DNA from: Conchiformibius steedae
Lineage (GTDB): Bacteria > Pseudomonadota > Gammaproteobacteria > Burkholderiales > Neisseriaceae
Length of the DNA stretch: 64,000 nt
Reading direction: 5' to 3'
NCBI RefSeq assembly: GCF_014054725.1
Contig: NZ_CP059563.1
Coordinates: 1,639,749-1,703,748, forward strand
The stretch's first letter is position 1, and each line of letters opens with the position of its first letter. This document shows, piece by piece, positions 18,377 to 29,685 of the stretch. Both the position numbers and the translations under genes were made by a program. The notes under the pieces are model-generated. The model was not told the origin of the DNA. It worked only from the letters and a program-made list of their open reading frames with translations, and did no database searches.

Positions 18377-18556
18377 GTCGGGAAATTTCCACACCTTTTA
18401 CCACAACACAATGTTGTTCCCAGCCTATCAAATCCATTAAAAACAAAATACTAGCCAACAGACTTACCCAATCCCGCCAAAACCTTACCCAATCTGCCCG
18501 TTTCTTAACATTTGCCCGTGCTACATTGGCGTTTTTTTCCCAACACAAGGAAGCCC

Positions 18557-19219
18557 ATGTTCCCACGCACCATTTTTTGCGCCGCGCTGTTTGCCGCGCT
18601 GTCGGCACAAGCCGCCGAAATCCCGCAAAACGCCACCTTAAATTACAGCGGCAGCTACGGCATTCCCGCCACCATGACCTTCAAACGCAGCGGCGACAAC
18701 TACACCGTGGCAGCGCAAATCAATGTGCCGATGTACAAAATCCGCTTTGAAAGCGGCGGCAAAATTGTTGGTAAACAATTAAAACCCAGTTATTACCGCG
18801 ATGTACGCAACGGCAAAACCTATGCTTCGGCACAGTTTTCAGGCAACCGCGCCACTTACGGCAAAGCGGGCGAAACCCAAACCGCCAATGTAGCGGGCAG
18901 CGTGATGGATTTGTTTACCCTGTCGTGGCAGTTGGCGTTTAACGATGGCAAAGCCCCCGCCAACCTGACCATTACCAATGGTAAAAAACTCTATCCTTTA
19001 GGCGGTTTACGCGCCGCAGGCAACAAACCAATGAATGTGGGTGGTGGCAACACCACAGTGAATCAGTTTCATGTGAAACGTGGCGACGACACCGTTTATT
19101 ACGCCTTCGCCCCTGCATTAAACAATGTGCCTGCCGTGATTACCTATCAGGACAACGGCAAAAAATACAATTTAACCCTCAAATCCGTTACCATTGACGG
19201 CAAAGCTGTTAAGCCTTAA
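18557..19219 (+). CDS. DUF3108 periplasmic protein
   Basis: The 220-residue protein begins with a signal peptide (MFPRTIFCAALFAALSAQAA). I chose ATG 18557 because AAGGAA lies just upstream; the longer reading frame from 18512 would bury the signal peptide. The mature part is beta-rich, with alternating Tyr, Gly and Thr and a late GGNTTVNQFHVKRGDDTVYYAF segment, as in the DUF3108 family. The family has no established function and is thought to be periplasmic or envelope-linked. Confidence 0.78.
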   Translation: MFPRTIFCAALFAALSAQAAEIPQNATLNYSGSYGIPATMTFKRSGDNYTVAAQINVPMYKIRFESGGKIVGKQLKPSYYRDVRNGKTYASAQFSGNRATYGKAGETQTANVAGSVMDLFTLSWQLAFNDGKAPANLTITNGKKLYPLGGLRAAGNKPMNVGGGNTTVNQFHVKRGDDTVYYAFAPALNNVPAVITYQDNGKKYNLTLKSVTIDGKAVKP

Positions 19220-19224
19220 TTTTT

Positions 19225-19255
19225 CAGGCAGCACATACGCTGCCTGCTTACTTTT
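19225..19255 (+). terminator. Possible terminator after the DUF3108 gene
   Basis: A 7-bp stem, AGGCAGC with GCTGCCT (19226-19232 with 19239-19245), is followed by CTTACTTTT. The stem uses the core of the uptake-like word. Confidence 0.6.
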
Positions 19256-19342
19256 GACCAAACCACAGAGCAACACCATGTTTTACCCCGCCACGCCGCC
19301 ATAAATCAGGGCGGCGCAACCCATTTTAAGAGATGCCCGCCC

Positions 19343-19567
19343 ATGAATACCCACGAACTGCTGATTTGGCACGACCCCAACACCAACGCCGCCACCCTAC
19401 TCAATGCCATTACCGCTTGCGGCGCACGTTTGCGCTACCACAGCCATGCTGCGCCCAACCTGCTATCAGTATCGCTGCCACCGCAACTGCCTCTGCAACA
19501 GGCGCAAGATTATTTTTGGAAAGTGCGCGGCGTGGTGCTGGTGTATGCCAACAATCAAACTGCCTGA
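19343..19567 (+). CDS. Small hypothetical protein (74 residues)
   Basis: The reading frame codes for MNTHELLIWHDPNTNAAT and continues to VLVYANNQTA. It has no signal peptide or clear membrane segment. A purine-rich AAGAGA lies about 12 bases before the ATG, and a hairpin directly follows the stop, which supports a real transcript. I do not recognise the family and the call rests on context and codon pattern only. Confidence 0.5.
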   Translation: MNTHELLIWHDPNTNAATLLNAITACGARLRYHSHAAPNLLSVSLPPQLPLQQAQDYFWKVRGVVLVYANNQTA

Positions 19568-19590
19568 AACAGTTATTCTGCTTCAGGCAG
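19560..19590. terminator. Bidirectional hairpin between the small gene and rodA
   Basis: The 9-bp stem CTGCCTGAA with TTCAGGCAG (19560-19568 with 19582-19590) separates two converging genes. Each arm is close to the uptake-like word of this genome (see 47448-47459), a common way for Neisseriaceae to build terminators. Confidence 0.7.
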
Positions 19591-19603
19591 CCCATTGATT
19601 TTC

Positions 19604-20716
19604 CTACTTCATCCGATTCTGATAAGAAATCCCCATCAGCAATGCCAAAATTACCATAATCGACAGCGTTGCCGTACCGCCATAGCTTACCAAAGGCAAA
19701 GGCACACCCACCACAGGCAAAATCCCCGTTACCATGCCCATGTTTACAAAGGCATAACAGAAAAACGTCATTGTCAGCGCCCCCGCCAAAGTGCGGCTGT
19801 AAACGGTGGGTGCAAGCGAAGCAATATACAGCCCGCGCCCCAAAATCACCAAATACACCAGCAATAATAAAATATTCCCCAATAAACCAAATTCTTCACC
19901 ATACACGGCAAAAATAAAATCCGTGGTCGCTTCAGGAATATAGTCCAAATGGGTTTGTGTGCCGTTGAGCCAGCCTTTGCCCCACACGCCCCCCGAACCC
20001 ACCGCAATCATGGATTGAATAATATGATAGCCCGCGCCCAAAGGGTCTTTAGTCGGGTCAAGCAGCATCATCACGCGGGTTTTTTGGTAGTCGTGCATAC
20101 CGTACAGCCAAGCCAAAGGCAGGGAAGCGGCAAACAACACCACCGATGTAAATAAGGCTTTCCACGGCAGTCCCGCAAAAAACACCACAAACAAACCCGA
20201 TGCCATAATCAACGTGGCTGTGCCTAAATCGGGTTGTTTTAAAATCAACGCACCGGGAACAAAAATAATCGCCAATGCGCCCAAATAGTGAAACCAGCGC
20301 AATTTGCCTTCATAACGCTGAAAATACCACGCCACCACCATCGGCAGGGCAATTTTCATGATTTCAGACGGTTGCAGGCGCACAATGCCCAAATTGAGCC
20401 AGCGCGTAGAGCCGTTTACCGTGATGCCGAAAAAATGTACGCCCAACAACAACAACACACCCAATACATAGGCAGGCGGGGCAAAATTACTCCATGTTTG
20501 CGGGCGCACGCGGGCAATCAGCCACAGCAGGATAAATCCGCCAACGGTGTGCAGGGTTTTGTTGCGAAGCTGGCTAAAATCGCCGCCGTCTGCCGAATAC
20601 AGCAGAAACAGGCTCATCACATAAATGGCAAGCATGGCGAAAAACAGCCATTTGTCCATCGGCTCCCAAACCAGTTTTTTCAGTTTGATTAAGCTGTCGT
20701 TGTGTTTGTGGTTCAT
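19604..20716 (-). CDS. rodA: RodA, SEDS peptidoglycan polymerase of cell elongation
   Basis: The 370-residue protein has about ten membrane segments and the SEDS signatures: GVHFFGITVNGSTRWLNLG, the acidic loop region near DYIPEATTDFIFAVYGEEFG, and the late GVPLPLVSYGGT. It polymerises glycan strands together with PBP2. Its start overlaps the mrdA stop by 4 bases, which fits translational coupling with its partner. Confidence 0.95.
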   Translation of the reverse strand: MNHKHNDSLIKLKKLVWEPMDKWLFFAMLAIYVMSLFLLYSADGGDFSQLRNKTLHTVGGFILLWLIARVRPQTWSNFAPPAYVLGVLLLLGVHFFGITVNGSTRWLNLGIVRLQPSEIMKIALPMVVAWYFQRYEGKLRWFHYLGALAIIFVPGALILKQPDLGTATLIMASGLFVVFFAGLPWKALFTSVVLFAASLPLAWLYGMHDYQKTRVMMLLDPTKDPLGAGYHIIQSMIAVGSGGVWGKGWLNGTQTHLDYIPEATTDFIFAVYGEEFGLLGNILLLLVYLVILGRGLYIASLAPTVYSRTLAGALTMTFFCYAFVNMGMVTGILPVVGVPLPLVSYGGTATLSIMVILALLMGISYQNRMK

Positions 20717-22815
20717 GGTGTCGGTTCGCTGCCCGCTGCGGGGGCATGGGGTTGGGACGCGCTTTGTTCGCGGCGGCGGCGGGCAAGCGCGGCATACGGT
20801 GCTTCGGCTGGCGCAGACACTGCTGCTGAAGCGTCTGAAGCTGCGCTTTCTTCATTGAATAATAAAGGATTGGCGGTAAGCTGTGCGCCTTTTACGTCTT
20901 TTTCCAAACGCCCTGTTTTCACTTTCAACAGGTAAAAATCGCTTAACTGACGGGCAATTGGCGCGGCTTTCACGCCCCAGCCTGCGTTTTCCAAAATCAC
21001 GGCAATGGCGATTTGCGGGCGTTCTACAGGCGCAAAGGCGATAAACCAAGCGTGGTCGCGGTGTTGTTCGCGCAGGGCAGCAGCGTTATAGGTTTTGCCT
21101 TGGGCAATTTGCACCACCTGTGCCGTTCCCGTTTTGCCCGCCATGCTGTAGCGCAAACCGCCACCGATGCGCCGTGCCGTACCGCCGCGTATTACCCGCG
21201 CCATCGCTTCTTTCAAATAATCAAAATGGTCGGCAGCAAAAGGCAATTGACGTTCGGGCTTGGGGTCAATCACGGTAATGGTTTGTTTTTCATGGTTTAA
21301 CAGCTCTTTTACCAAATGCGGGCGGTAAACCGTGCCGTTGTTTGCCAACATAGCGGTGGCGTGTGCCAGTTGCAGCGGGGTATAGGTGTTGTAGCCCTGC
21401 CCGATAGCCACAGGCACCATTTCGGCAGGATTCCATTTGCGGCGGTTTTCGGGCAATTTGGCAAAACGTTTTTCTTTCCATTCGGGGCTGGGCAACACAC
21501 CACGATATTCGTTGGGCAAATCAATGCCTGTTTTTTGCCCCAAACCAAATTGTTTTAAATAAGGATGGGTTTTTTCAATGCCCAGCTCGTAGCCCAATTT
21601 GTAAAAAAAGGTATCGGATGAAACTTGAATGGCCTTCATCAGATTCGCCGAGCCGTGTCCGCGCCGCACCGAATCGCGGAACAGGTGTTTACTCCCCGGA
21701 ATACTCCACGCACCGGGCGCAGCCACCACGCTGTGCGGGGTGATTTTACCGCTTTCCAATAATGCCATACCCATAAACGGCTTAAACGTTGAACCTGGGG
21801 GATACAAACCTTGTGTGACACGGTTAATCAAAGGACGCTGCCAATCGGTATTCAGCGTGTTCCATGTTTCGGTATCAATGCCGTCAATAAACAAATTGGG
21901 GTCAAAATCGGGTTTGGAAACAAATGCCAAAATCCCGCCCGTTTGCGGGTCTATCGCCACCAAAGCACCGCGCTTGCCTGACATCAGGCGGTCGGCTTCC
22001 TGCTGCAAACGAATATCCATTGATAAGCGCAACGCCTGTCCTGTTTGCGCGGGTTCGGATTTAATCACACGAATAATATTGCCTGCCGCATCTTTTTCCA
22101 CTTCCTGATACCCCGGTGAACCGTGCAGCTGCTCTTCATAAAAGGCTTCCAAACCGCTTTTGCCGATGTGTGTCGTGCCACGGTAGAGCGCACTGCGTTT
22201 GTTTTCTGCCAATTTGCTTTGGTCGCGGTCGCTGATGCGCCCGATATAACCGAGAAAATGCGCGGTTAATGCCCCATAAGGATATTCGCGGAACGTGCGG
22301 GCATTGATTTCCACCCCCGGAAAGCGGTAAAGCTGCGCCGCCAAGCGCGAGGCTTCTTCGGGGGTAAGGCGCAATTTTAACGGGATTTTTTCGTAAGAAC
22401 GGTATTCGGCGCGGAATTTTTTGAAACGTTTGAGGTCGGTAGGGCTAATATCAGCATATTTCTGTAATTGCTCAATCACATCGCTGATTTTGCCGTCAAT
22501 TTTCCCTGGAATCACTTCCAGCGAATAAGCAGGGTAATTGTGTGCCAACACCACGCCGTTGGCATCGAGAATTTCGCCGCGTATGGGCGGGGTGGGAATC
22601 AAGGTAATGCGGTTGGTGGTGGCTTTTACCGTGTATTCTTCATACTGCACCACCTGCAAATACACCAGCCGCGCCAGCAGCAGCGTAAACATCAGCACCA
22701 CCAGCGAAAAGGCAACAATCAGACGCACACGAAAATCGCGCACTTCCGTATCGTCTGCGGCAAGCTGTCCTTCCACCTGACGGGGTGTCCGCCAAATATC
22801 TTTGGTTTCCATCAT
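20713..22815 (-). CDS. mrdA: Penicillin-binding protein 2 (elongation transpeptidase)
   Basis: I chose ATG 22815, which overlaps the mreD stop as ATGA; an upstream reading frame extends into mreD. The protein then has 700 residues. A membrane anchor lies near residues 28-50, followed by the dimerisation domain and the transpeptidase domain with SxxK (GSTFKPF), SxN-region SSDTFFYKLG and KTG (AGKTGTAQ). It cross-links side-wall peptidoglycan. The C-terminal tail of about 60 residues after the catalytic domain is Ala-, Ser- and Pro-rich. It is a beta-lactam target. Confidence 0.94.
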   Translation of the reverse strand: MMETKDIWRTPRQVEGQLAADDTEVRDFRVRLIVAFSLVVLMFTLLLARLVYLQVVQYEEYTVKATTNRITLIPTPPIRGEILDANGVVLAHNYPAYSLEVIPGKIDGKISDVIEQLQKYADISPTDLKRFKKFRAEYRSYEKIPLKLRLTPEEASRLAAQLYRFPGVEINARTFREYPYGALTAHFLGYIGRISDRDQSKLAENKRSALYRGTTHIGKSGLEAFYEEQLHGSPGYQEVEKDAAGNIIRVIKSEPAQTGQALRLSMDIRLQQEADRLMSGKRGALVAIDPQTGGILAFVSKPDFDPNLFIDGIDTETWNTLNTDWQRPLINRVTQGLYPPGSTFKPFMGMALLESGKITPHSVVAAPGAWSIPGSKHLFRDSVRRGHGSANLMKAIQVSSDTFFYKLGYELGIEKTHPYLKQFGLGQKTGIDLPNEYRGVLPSPEWKEKRFAKLPENRRKWNPAEMVPVAIGQGYNTYTPLQLAHATAMLANNGTVYRPHLVKELLNHEKQTITVIDPKPERQLPFAADHFDYLKEAMARVIRGGTARRIGGGLRYSMAGKTGTAQVVQIAQGKTYNAAALREQHRDHAWFIAFAPVERPQIAIAVILENAGWGVKAAPIARQLSDFYLLKVKTGRLEKDVKGAQLTANPLLFNEESAASDASAAVSAPAEAPYAALARRRREQSASQPHAPAAGSEPTP

Positions 22816-23306
22816 CGGTGCAGCCGTTTGTAATTGGTGAAATACAGCATGATTTTGTTTAACAAAGGCCACATCAGCGCAGCGGTTAAAGGTGCGGCGA
22901 AAATCTGCCAGCCCGCAAAACGTTGTTCCATCACCCAACGCACCGCTGCCAGCACCACTTCATTGGCTGCCAGCACCAACACCACGGCGAGTGCCTGAAA
23001 ACCATAATTTTGCATACTGAACTGACGGCGGTGGCGCATCATCACAAAAGACGACAGGCAATACGCCAGCGCATGACTGCCCAAAGGCGCAACCGTGCCG
23101 ATGTCCATCAGCAAACCCACCAAAAACGCACTGAACAAACCAATCCGCTGCGGCGCGTGTACCAACCAATACACCAGCAGCAGCGCGGTAAATTCGGGCA
23201 ACCAAAAAAATGGCTCGCCCAAAGGGATAAAGTCCAACACCATGCACAGCACAAAGCTCCAAAATATGGGCTTGAACGGTATGGAAAAATCATCGTAATG
23301 TCCCAT
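22812..23306 (-). CDS. mreD: MreD, rod-shape-determining membrane protein
   Basis: The 164-residue protein has five or so membrane segments and the family's loop with DFIPLGEPFFWLPEF. I chose ATG 23306, whose A is the last base of the mreC stop (TAATG); the longer frame would run back into mreC. It links MreC to RodA and PBP2 in the elongasome. Confidence 0.9.
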   Translation of the reverse strand: MGHYDDFSIPFKPIFWSFVLCMVLDFIPLGEPFFWLPEFTALLLVYWLVHAPQRIGLFSAFLVGLLMDIGTVAPLGSHALAYCLSSFVMMRHRRQFSMQNYGFQALAVVLVLAANEVVLAAVRWVMEQRFAGWQIFAAPLTAALMWPLLNKIMLYFTNYKRLHR

Positions 23307-24217
23307 TATCCGTTCTCCGTATCTGATGCGGCGGGTGTGGATGCGGGCGGGGTTTCCTGCTGTTCGGCGGCTTCTTCGCGCCAAGGGCTTTCAGGGCGTT
23401 GCGGCAACACCAAAACATATTTGCTGCGCTCGGCGGCTGCCATGGGCTGCAAACGCACTTTATAATACGGCGTACCCGCGTTGCGCCCGCTTTGCAGCAC
23501 CCGCGCCACGGGAATGCCCGCAGGATAAACGCTGTCCAATCCTGATGTAACCAATAAATCGCCGCTACGCAAATCGGCATCAGTGGGGAAGTAACGCAAA
23601 GACAAGGCGCCGCCACCGCCATACACCAAAGTACGCACCCCCGTGCGTTCCACCATCACAGGCACCACCAAGCTGCTTTCGGTCAGCACATTGACTTCGG
23701 CACTCAAGGGATGCACCAAACCCACCTGTCCCAGCAATCCGCCTTCATCGGCAACGGCATCGCCCGTCTGCACGCGGTGACGGCTGCCTTTGCCAATCAC
23801 CATACGTCCCGACAGCGATTCTTTACCGCCCGACACCACGGGCGCAGTTGCCGTTACCGACAAGCCGTGCCGCTGCAAATCCGCCAAGGTTTTCAATTCT
23901 GCCAATTCGTGCAGTTGAACTTGGTTTTGGCTCACTTGCAGGCGCAAACGGGCGTTGTCGGCACTCAAGCGGCGGTTTTCGTTTAACAAATGGTTTTGGG
24001 AATGAAAAAGATTGTCGAAATAATCGTATAGTTCAACAGGTTTATTCGCCACCCACTGCATGGGATACAGCGCGGCGGCAAGGTATTTTTTGCCGGAGGC
24101 AACCGCAGCAAAACGCTTATCAAGCACCATCAGCAGCACCGACACGCCCGCCAGCAACGCCAGCTTTAACGCTGGGCGCATACCTTTTCTTCGGGAAAAA
24201 TAAATATCGTTCGGCAT
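23306..24217 (-). CDS. mreC: MreC, rod-shape-determining protein
   Basis: With the start at ATG 24217 the protein has 303 residues: a short basic N-terminus, a membrane segment (about residues 18-34), a coiled coil (NENRRLSADNARLRLQV) and a beta domain that includes PVVSGGKESLSGRMVIGKG. The C-terminal 30 residues are Glu- and Pro-rich. It activates PBP2 in the periplasm. The 5' gap of 171 bases after mreB carries no strong terminator that I can see. Confidence 0.92.
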   Translation of the reverse strand: MPNDIYFSRRKGMRPALKLALLAGVSVLLMVLDKRFAAVASGKKYLAAALYPMQWVANKPVELYDYFDNLFHSQNHLLNENRRLSADNARLRLQVSQNQVQLHELAELKTLADLQRHGLSVTATAPVVSGGKESLSGRMVIGKGSRHRVQTGDAVADEGGLLGQVGLVHPLSAEVNVLTESSLVVPVMVERTGVRTLVYGGGGALSLRYFPTDADLRSGDLLVTSGLDSVYPAGIPVARVLQSGRNAGTPYYKVRLQPMAAAERSKYVLVLPQRPESPWREEAAEQQETPPASTPAASDTENG

Positions 24218-24388
24218 GTTTGTTGTTTGTTTGTTTAATTTCAACCCACAGGGCGGCACATCAAGCACAGTTTGATACGTTGCCCTGATTCGGACAGGAT
24301 AATGTCCTTCCCGAACAAAAACCTATATTACCACCGCAAACAGCGGGGTTTCCAACCGAAAAGAAAGAAACGCCCGCCGCCGGTATGT

Positions 24389-25453
<1,065 letters not shown>

Positions 25454-25596
25454 CTAAAAGCGGCGCATCAAGCACGGCATCGGCAAAATATCGGAAAAGC
25501 GTTTCAAACGCCGCCAAATATGGCGGCGCGGGCGCGGCATCCGCGCAAACCGTGCCGACACATCGCAACACGGTATAAATTTTCAAACACATTGGC

Positions 25597-25602
25597 TATA
25601 AT
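25597..25602 (+). promoter_or_regulatory. Candidate -10 box of gatC
   Basis: An exact TATAAT lies 83 bases before the gatC start in the divergent gap after mreB. I see no good -35 match at the usual spacing, so this is a weak call. Confidence 0.35.
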
Positions 25603-25684
25603 CGCGCCATCTGCGGCGCAAATTCAAGCCCGCAATGATACCCTAATTTGCCAAAATGCTAAAACAGATTTTTAAGGATACCTT

Positions 25685-25975
25685 ATGGCACTTACCCCCA
25701 ATGATGTGGAAAAAATCGCCCGTTTGTCGCGCCTGCGCCTAAACGACAGCGAAAAAGCCGCCATGTTAAGCGAATTAAACGATATTTTTGCCTTAATTGA
25801 AAAAATGCAGGCAGTAGATACCGATGGCGTAGAGCCGATGGCGCACCCCCACGAAACCGCCTTACGCCTGCGCGATGATGTCGTGACCGAAAGCGACCGC
25901 GCCGCCGACTATCAGGCATGCGCCCCCGATGTGCGCGAACGCCTGTATATCGTCCCGCAGGTTATTGAAGGCTGA
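25685..25975 (+). CDS. gatC: Aspartyl/glutamyl-tRNA amidotransferase subunit C
   Basis: The 96-residue protein has the family's start (MALTPNDVEKIARLSRLRL) and the MAHPHE and LRDDVVTES motifs. GatC stabilises GatA and bridges it to GatB. The order gatC-gatA-gatB is conserved, but here two regulatory genes lie between gatA and gatB. Confidence 0.95.
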   Translation: MALTPNDVEKIARLSRLRLNDSEKAAMLSELNDIFALIEKMQAVDTDGVEPMAHPHETALRLRDDVVTESDRAADYQACAPDVRERLYIVPQVIEG

Positions 25976-26021
25976 TTTTATTTTTAACGATTTGATTCTT
26001 TTATAAAAGACTACCCATACC

Positions 26022-27470
26022 ATGCCCCGACACACCCTCGCCCAAGCCGCACAACTGCTGCACAGCAAGCAGGTTTCCGCCGTAGAGCTGGCGCAAGACT
26101 ACCTGAACGCCATTCAAGAACACAATCCCGCACTCAATGCCTATGTGCATTTGGATGCCGAAAAAACCCTTGCCGAAGCCCGCGCCGCCGACCAGCGCAT
26201 CGCCCAAGGCAACGCCCACGCACTCACAGGCGTGCCGATTGCCTACAAAGACATCTTTTGCCAACAAGGATGGCACAGTTCTTGCTGTAGCAAAATACTG
26301 GACAACTTTATTTCGCCCTATACTGCCACAGTGGTGCAAAACCTGCTCAATTGCGGCATGGTTACATTGGGGCGCACCAATATGGACGAATTTGCCATGG
26401 GTTCTGCCAACGAAACGTCGTTTTACGGCGCGTGTAAAAACCCGTGGCACACCGCACACACCCCCGGCGGTTCTTCGGGCGGCTCGGCAGCGGCAGTGGC
26501 TGCACGGCTTGCCCCTGCCGCTTTGGGTTCGGACACGGGCGGCTCCATCCGTCAGCCTGCTTCACACTGCGGCATCACCGGTTTAAAACCCACTTACGGC
26601 ATTGTGTCGCGTTTCGGTATGGTGGCGTATGCGTCCAGCTTTGACCAAGCCGGTCCGATGGCGCAAACCGCCGAAGACTGCGCCCTGCTGCTCAACGCCA
26701 TGGCAAGTTCCGACCCGCGCGATTCCACCAGCTTGGAACGCGAAGCCGAAGACTACACCCGCCAATTGAATCAGCCGCTTAAAGGCTTAAAAGTGGGTTT
26801 GCCCAAAGAATATTTCGGCAGCGGCTTGGATGCAGGCGTGGCAAATGCCTTGCAAAACATCATCACACTGCTGCAGGAACAAGGCGCGGAAACGGTAGAA
26901 GTTTCACTGCCGCAAACCGAGTTGTCCATTCCTGCTTATTATGTATTGGCGTCTGCCGAAGCCAGCACCAACCTGTCGCGCTATGACGGCGTGCGTTACG
27001 GACACCGCGCCGCCGAATTTACCGATTTGGAAGACATGTACAGCCGCAGCCGCGCCGAAGGTTTCGGCAGCGAAGTCAAACGCCGCATTATGATTGGCAC
27101 TTATGTATTGAGCCACGGCTATTACGATGCTTATTACTTAAAAGCACAAAAACTGCGCCGTTTGGTGGCAGACGACTTCCAAACCGCTTTTCAAAGCTGC
27201 GATGTGATACTCGCCCCCAATGCCCCCACCGCCGCGCCGCTGTCGGGCAGTGTGCAAAGCGACCCCGTGAAAGCCTATCTGTCGGATATTTTCACCGTTT
27301 CGGTAAACTTGGCAGGTTTGCCCGCGCTGTCGCTGCCCGCAGGCTTTGATGCGGCAGGTTTGCCCGTAGGCGCACAATTAATCGGCAATTATTTTAGTGA
27401 AGCCAAGCTGTTGGGCGCGGCACACCAAATCCAATTGCACAGTAGTTGGCACCAAAACGCGCCCGGATAA
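26022..27470 (+). CDS. gatA: Aspartyl/glutamyl-tRNA amidotransferase subunit A
   Basis: The 482-residue amidase frees ammonia from glutamine for GatB. The Lys-Ser-Ser triad is visible: the lysine in PIAYKDIF, and the two serines in the [11 protein letters not shown] to [12 protein letters not shown] signature. The length is standard. A strong GC-rich hairpin follows the stop and may separate it from the kinase gene. Confidence 0.96.
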   Translation: MPRHTLAQAAQLLHSKQVSAVELAQDYLNAIQEHNPALNAYVHLDAEKTLAEARAADQRIAQGNAHALTGVPIAYKDIFCQQGWHSSCCSKILDNFISPYTATVVQNLLNCGMVTLGRTNMDEFAMGSANETSFYGACKNPWHTAHTPGGSSGGSAAAVAARLAPAALGSDTGGSIRQPASHCGITGLKPTYGIVSRFGMVAYASSFDQAGPMAQTAEDCALLLNAMASSDPRDSTSLEREAEDYTRQLNQPLKGLKVGLPKEYFGSGLDAGVANALQNIITLLQEQGAETVEVSLPQTELSIPAYYVLASAEASTNLSRYDGVRYGHRAAEFTDLEDMYSRSRAEGFGSEVKRRIMIGTYVLSHGYYDAYYLKAQKLRRLVADDFQTAFQSCDVILAPNAPTAAPLSGSVQSDPVKAYLSDIFTVSVNLAGLPALSLPAGFDAAGLPVGAQLIGNYFSEAKLLGAAHQIQLHSSWHQNAPG

Positions 27471-27498
27471 GTCCTAACGGACAACGGCATTACAGCAT

Positions 27499-27529
27499 AC
27501 GCGCCGAAAGGTTTTCCGCTTCGGCGCGT
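27499..27529. other. GC-rich hairpin after gatA
   Basis: A perfect 10-bp inverted repeat, ACGCGCCGAA with TTCGGCGCGT (27499-27508 with 27520-27529), lies 29 bases after the gatA stop. No T-run follows, so it could be a weak terminator or an mRNA-stabilising structure at the boundary to the two-component genes. Confidence 0.65.
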
Positions 27530-27586
27530 CCAAAATAAAAACAAGCAACAAACATTCCACTGCCGCTGTTCCACATGGAATACATT

Positions 27587-29626
27587 ATGAACATACACCC
27601 TATTCCGTTCAACTACGCCAGCAGCCGCTACACGCTGCCTGCTTTATCGGTCTTCGTTCTCACCATCTTATTGGCTGCCGTGTTATCAGGCAGTTATGCT
27701 TATTCCAGCAAACTCAACCGCTTTACCGCACAAATCGACACCGTAAACAAACTGAGCGATGCCGTTCATCAAATCAACCTGTCGGTTGAATACCTGTCGG
27801 CAGGCAAACGCATCAGCGACGGACACATCAATGCCCTGCAGGAAACCGCACAGCAGGCAGACAAGCTGTTTTCCGCATTAAAAGAAGAAGAAAGCCCGTC
27901 CCGATTGGAGCAATCCGTTGCCGAACACCTCAAGCCTTTGGAAAACATCTGGCAGGAATACCGCCGCAACCTGCCCGCAATCGGACAAACCGCCGTCAAA
28001 AACCAGCAGATGCTGCACCAATTAAACGAATACGCCCGCCGTTCGCAAAAACTGCGCAACGATTCCCTGCAAGCCTTGCGCACCTCGCTGCTGGAAGAAT
28101 CGCGCAGCGCCGCTTCCGTTTCGCAAATCCTGCATTTTTTGGGTGCGCTGCTGATTTTTACCGGCGTGTGCCTGTTTGCCTTTCACTTTATCAAACAAAC
28201 CGGCATTGACCGCGAAGCCGAAGCCGTGCGTTTGGAAACAGACGAAATTCTCGACACCCTTTCTGAAGGGCTGTTTTTGCTGGATAAAGACATGATGATT
28301 GGCACACAGCAGTCCAAAATGCTGCACACCCTGCTGCCGCAAATTGGCGACGGCGGACAAAACTTTATGGATTTGGCTGCCGAAATCCTGCCCGACCGCC
28401 GCAAACTCAGTGCCGTAAAAATGTTTATCGAGCAACTCTACAACCCCCGCGTGGTAGAACGCCTGATTTACGGGCTCAATCCCATGCGTAAAGTAGAAGT
28501 ACCGCTCAAACGCGACTCTGACGAAAAACACGTTTTGGGTTTTCATTTTACCCGCGTGATTAAAGACAAAAAAATTGTTAAAGTGCTGGTAAGCGTGCGC
28601 GATTTAACCGATACCGTGCGTATTGAATCGCGCCTGCAACGCGAACAAGAACAAAACGACCTGCAAATTGAAATGATTAGCCGCATGCTCAATGCCGATG
28701 AAAGCATTATGCGCAGCTTTTTGCACGCCTCGTTAAAGCAACTGGCACAAATCAACAATATTTTGAAAAATCCGGGCAACAATGCCGAAGATTTGCGTAA
28801 TAAAGCCCGCTTAATCAGTCAGGAAATCCATGCGTTTAAAGGCGAAGCCTCGGTGCTGAACATGAGTGCCTTTGTGCTGGCAGCCGAAGCCTTTGAAGAC
28901 ATTATCCAGCAGCTGCGGCAAAAACGTCCGATTACGGGTAACGACTTTCTGCCATTGGTGGTGGAACTGGAAAGCCTGTTGGAAAAAGTGGCGCAGGCAG
29001 AAGAATTGCACCGCAAAATCACCGGACGACTCAACAATCCCGCCGCCTTACCCACTGCCGCTACCGCCACCGATTTAGGCACGCTGTTCGGACGTTTTGT
29101 CGTGAATATGGGCTACCGCCACAATAAGAGCGTGATTATGGAAACGGGCGGATTGGAATACCTGAAGCAGGATTCGCCCACCTTCCCTGCCGTTAAAGAC
29201 ATCATCATTCAAATTCTGCGTAACGCCGTGGTACACGGCATTGAACCCGTGCGCGTGCGTACCCTGAACGGCAAACCCACCGAAGGGCGCATCCGTTTGA
29301 ATGTGTCGCGTGTGGAAAACAAATTACGGATTTTGATTGAAGACGACGGGCGCGGTATTGATTGGAATGCGGTGCGCGCCAAAGCCGTACAAATGCAGAT
29401 TGCGCCGTTGGAAGAAGTCACCAACTGGCCCGAAAGCAAATTGTACAGCCTGTTGTTCCGCTTGGGCTTCAGCACCCTGCCCGAAAGCAATCAAGACGCA
29501 GGACGCGGCATCGGCATGGACATTGTCCGCGCCCGTATCCAAACCCTGCACGGGCGCATTTCCATCACCACAGAAACAGGCAAATTCAGTTGTTTTGTGA
29601 TAACCTTTCCCATTCCGACAAAATAG
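27587..29626 (+). CDS. CheA-like membrane histidine kinase with HPt domain
   Basis: I chose ATG 27587 (a GGAA lies upstream) over the in-frame ATG 27575. The protein has 679 residues. Membrane segments near 17-37 and 183-203 enclose a helical periplasmic sensor of about 145 residues. A PAS-like region (about 215-340) and a coiled coil follow. An HPt domain has the phospho-accepting histidine H415 in IHAFKGEAS, and a CheA-type ATPase domain has the N box LRNAVVHGIE (546-550), DDGRG (586-590) and GRGIGM (639-644). The C-terminal CheW-like domain of true CheA is absent. It should phosphorylate itself on H415 and pass the phosphate to the next gene's product. The signal is unknown. Confidence 0.88.
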   Translation: MNIHPIPFNYASSRYTLPALSVFVLTILLAAVLSGSYAYSSKLNRFTAQIDTVNKLSDAVHQINLSVEYLSAGKRISDGHINALQETAQQADKLFSALKEEESPSRLEQSVAEHLKPLENIWQEYRRNLPAIGQTAVKNQQMLHQLNEYARRSQKLRNDSLQALRTSLLEESRSAASVSQILHFLGALLIFTGVCLFAFHFIKQTGIDREAEAVRLETDEILDTLSEGLFLLDKDMMIGTQQSKMLHTLLPQIGDGGQNFMDLAAEILPDRRKLSAVKMFIEQLYNPRVVERLIYGLNPMRKVEVPLKRDSDEKHVLGFHFTRVIKDKKIVKVLVSVRDLTDTVRIESRLQREQEQNDLQIEMISRMLNADESIMRSFLHASLKQLAQINNILKNPGNNAEDLRNKARLISQEIHAFKGEASVLNMSAFVLAAEAFEDIIQQLRQKRPITGNDFLPLVVELESLLEKVAQAEELHRKITGRLNNPAALPTAATATDLGTLFGRFVVNMGYRHNKSVIMETGGLEYLKQDSPTFPAVKDIIIQILRNAVVHGIEPVRVRTLNGKPTEGRIRLNVSRVENKLRILIEDDGRGIDWNAVRAKAVQMQIAPLEEVTNWPESKLYSLLFRLGFSTLPESNQDAGRGIGMDIVRARIQTLHGRISITTETGKFSCFVITFPIPTK

Positions 29627-29685
29627 TGTATTTTGTCAGTACCCCGAAAGAAAGTTTATCAGGACAATAGCCCCAAAGGAACAGA

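Noticed and set aside
19333..19659. 108-residue frame overlapping the small protein at 19343
   Set aside because: It is in another frame, runs through the hairpin after the small gene and into rodA, and has a His/Gln/Arg-rich shadow composition.
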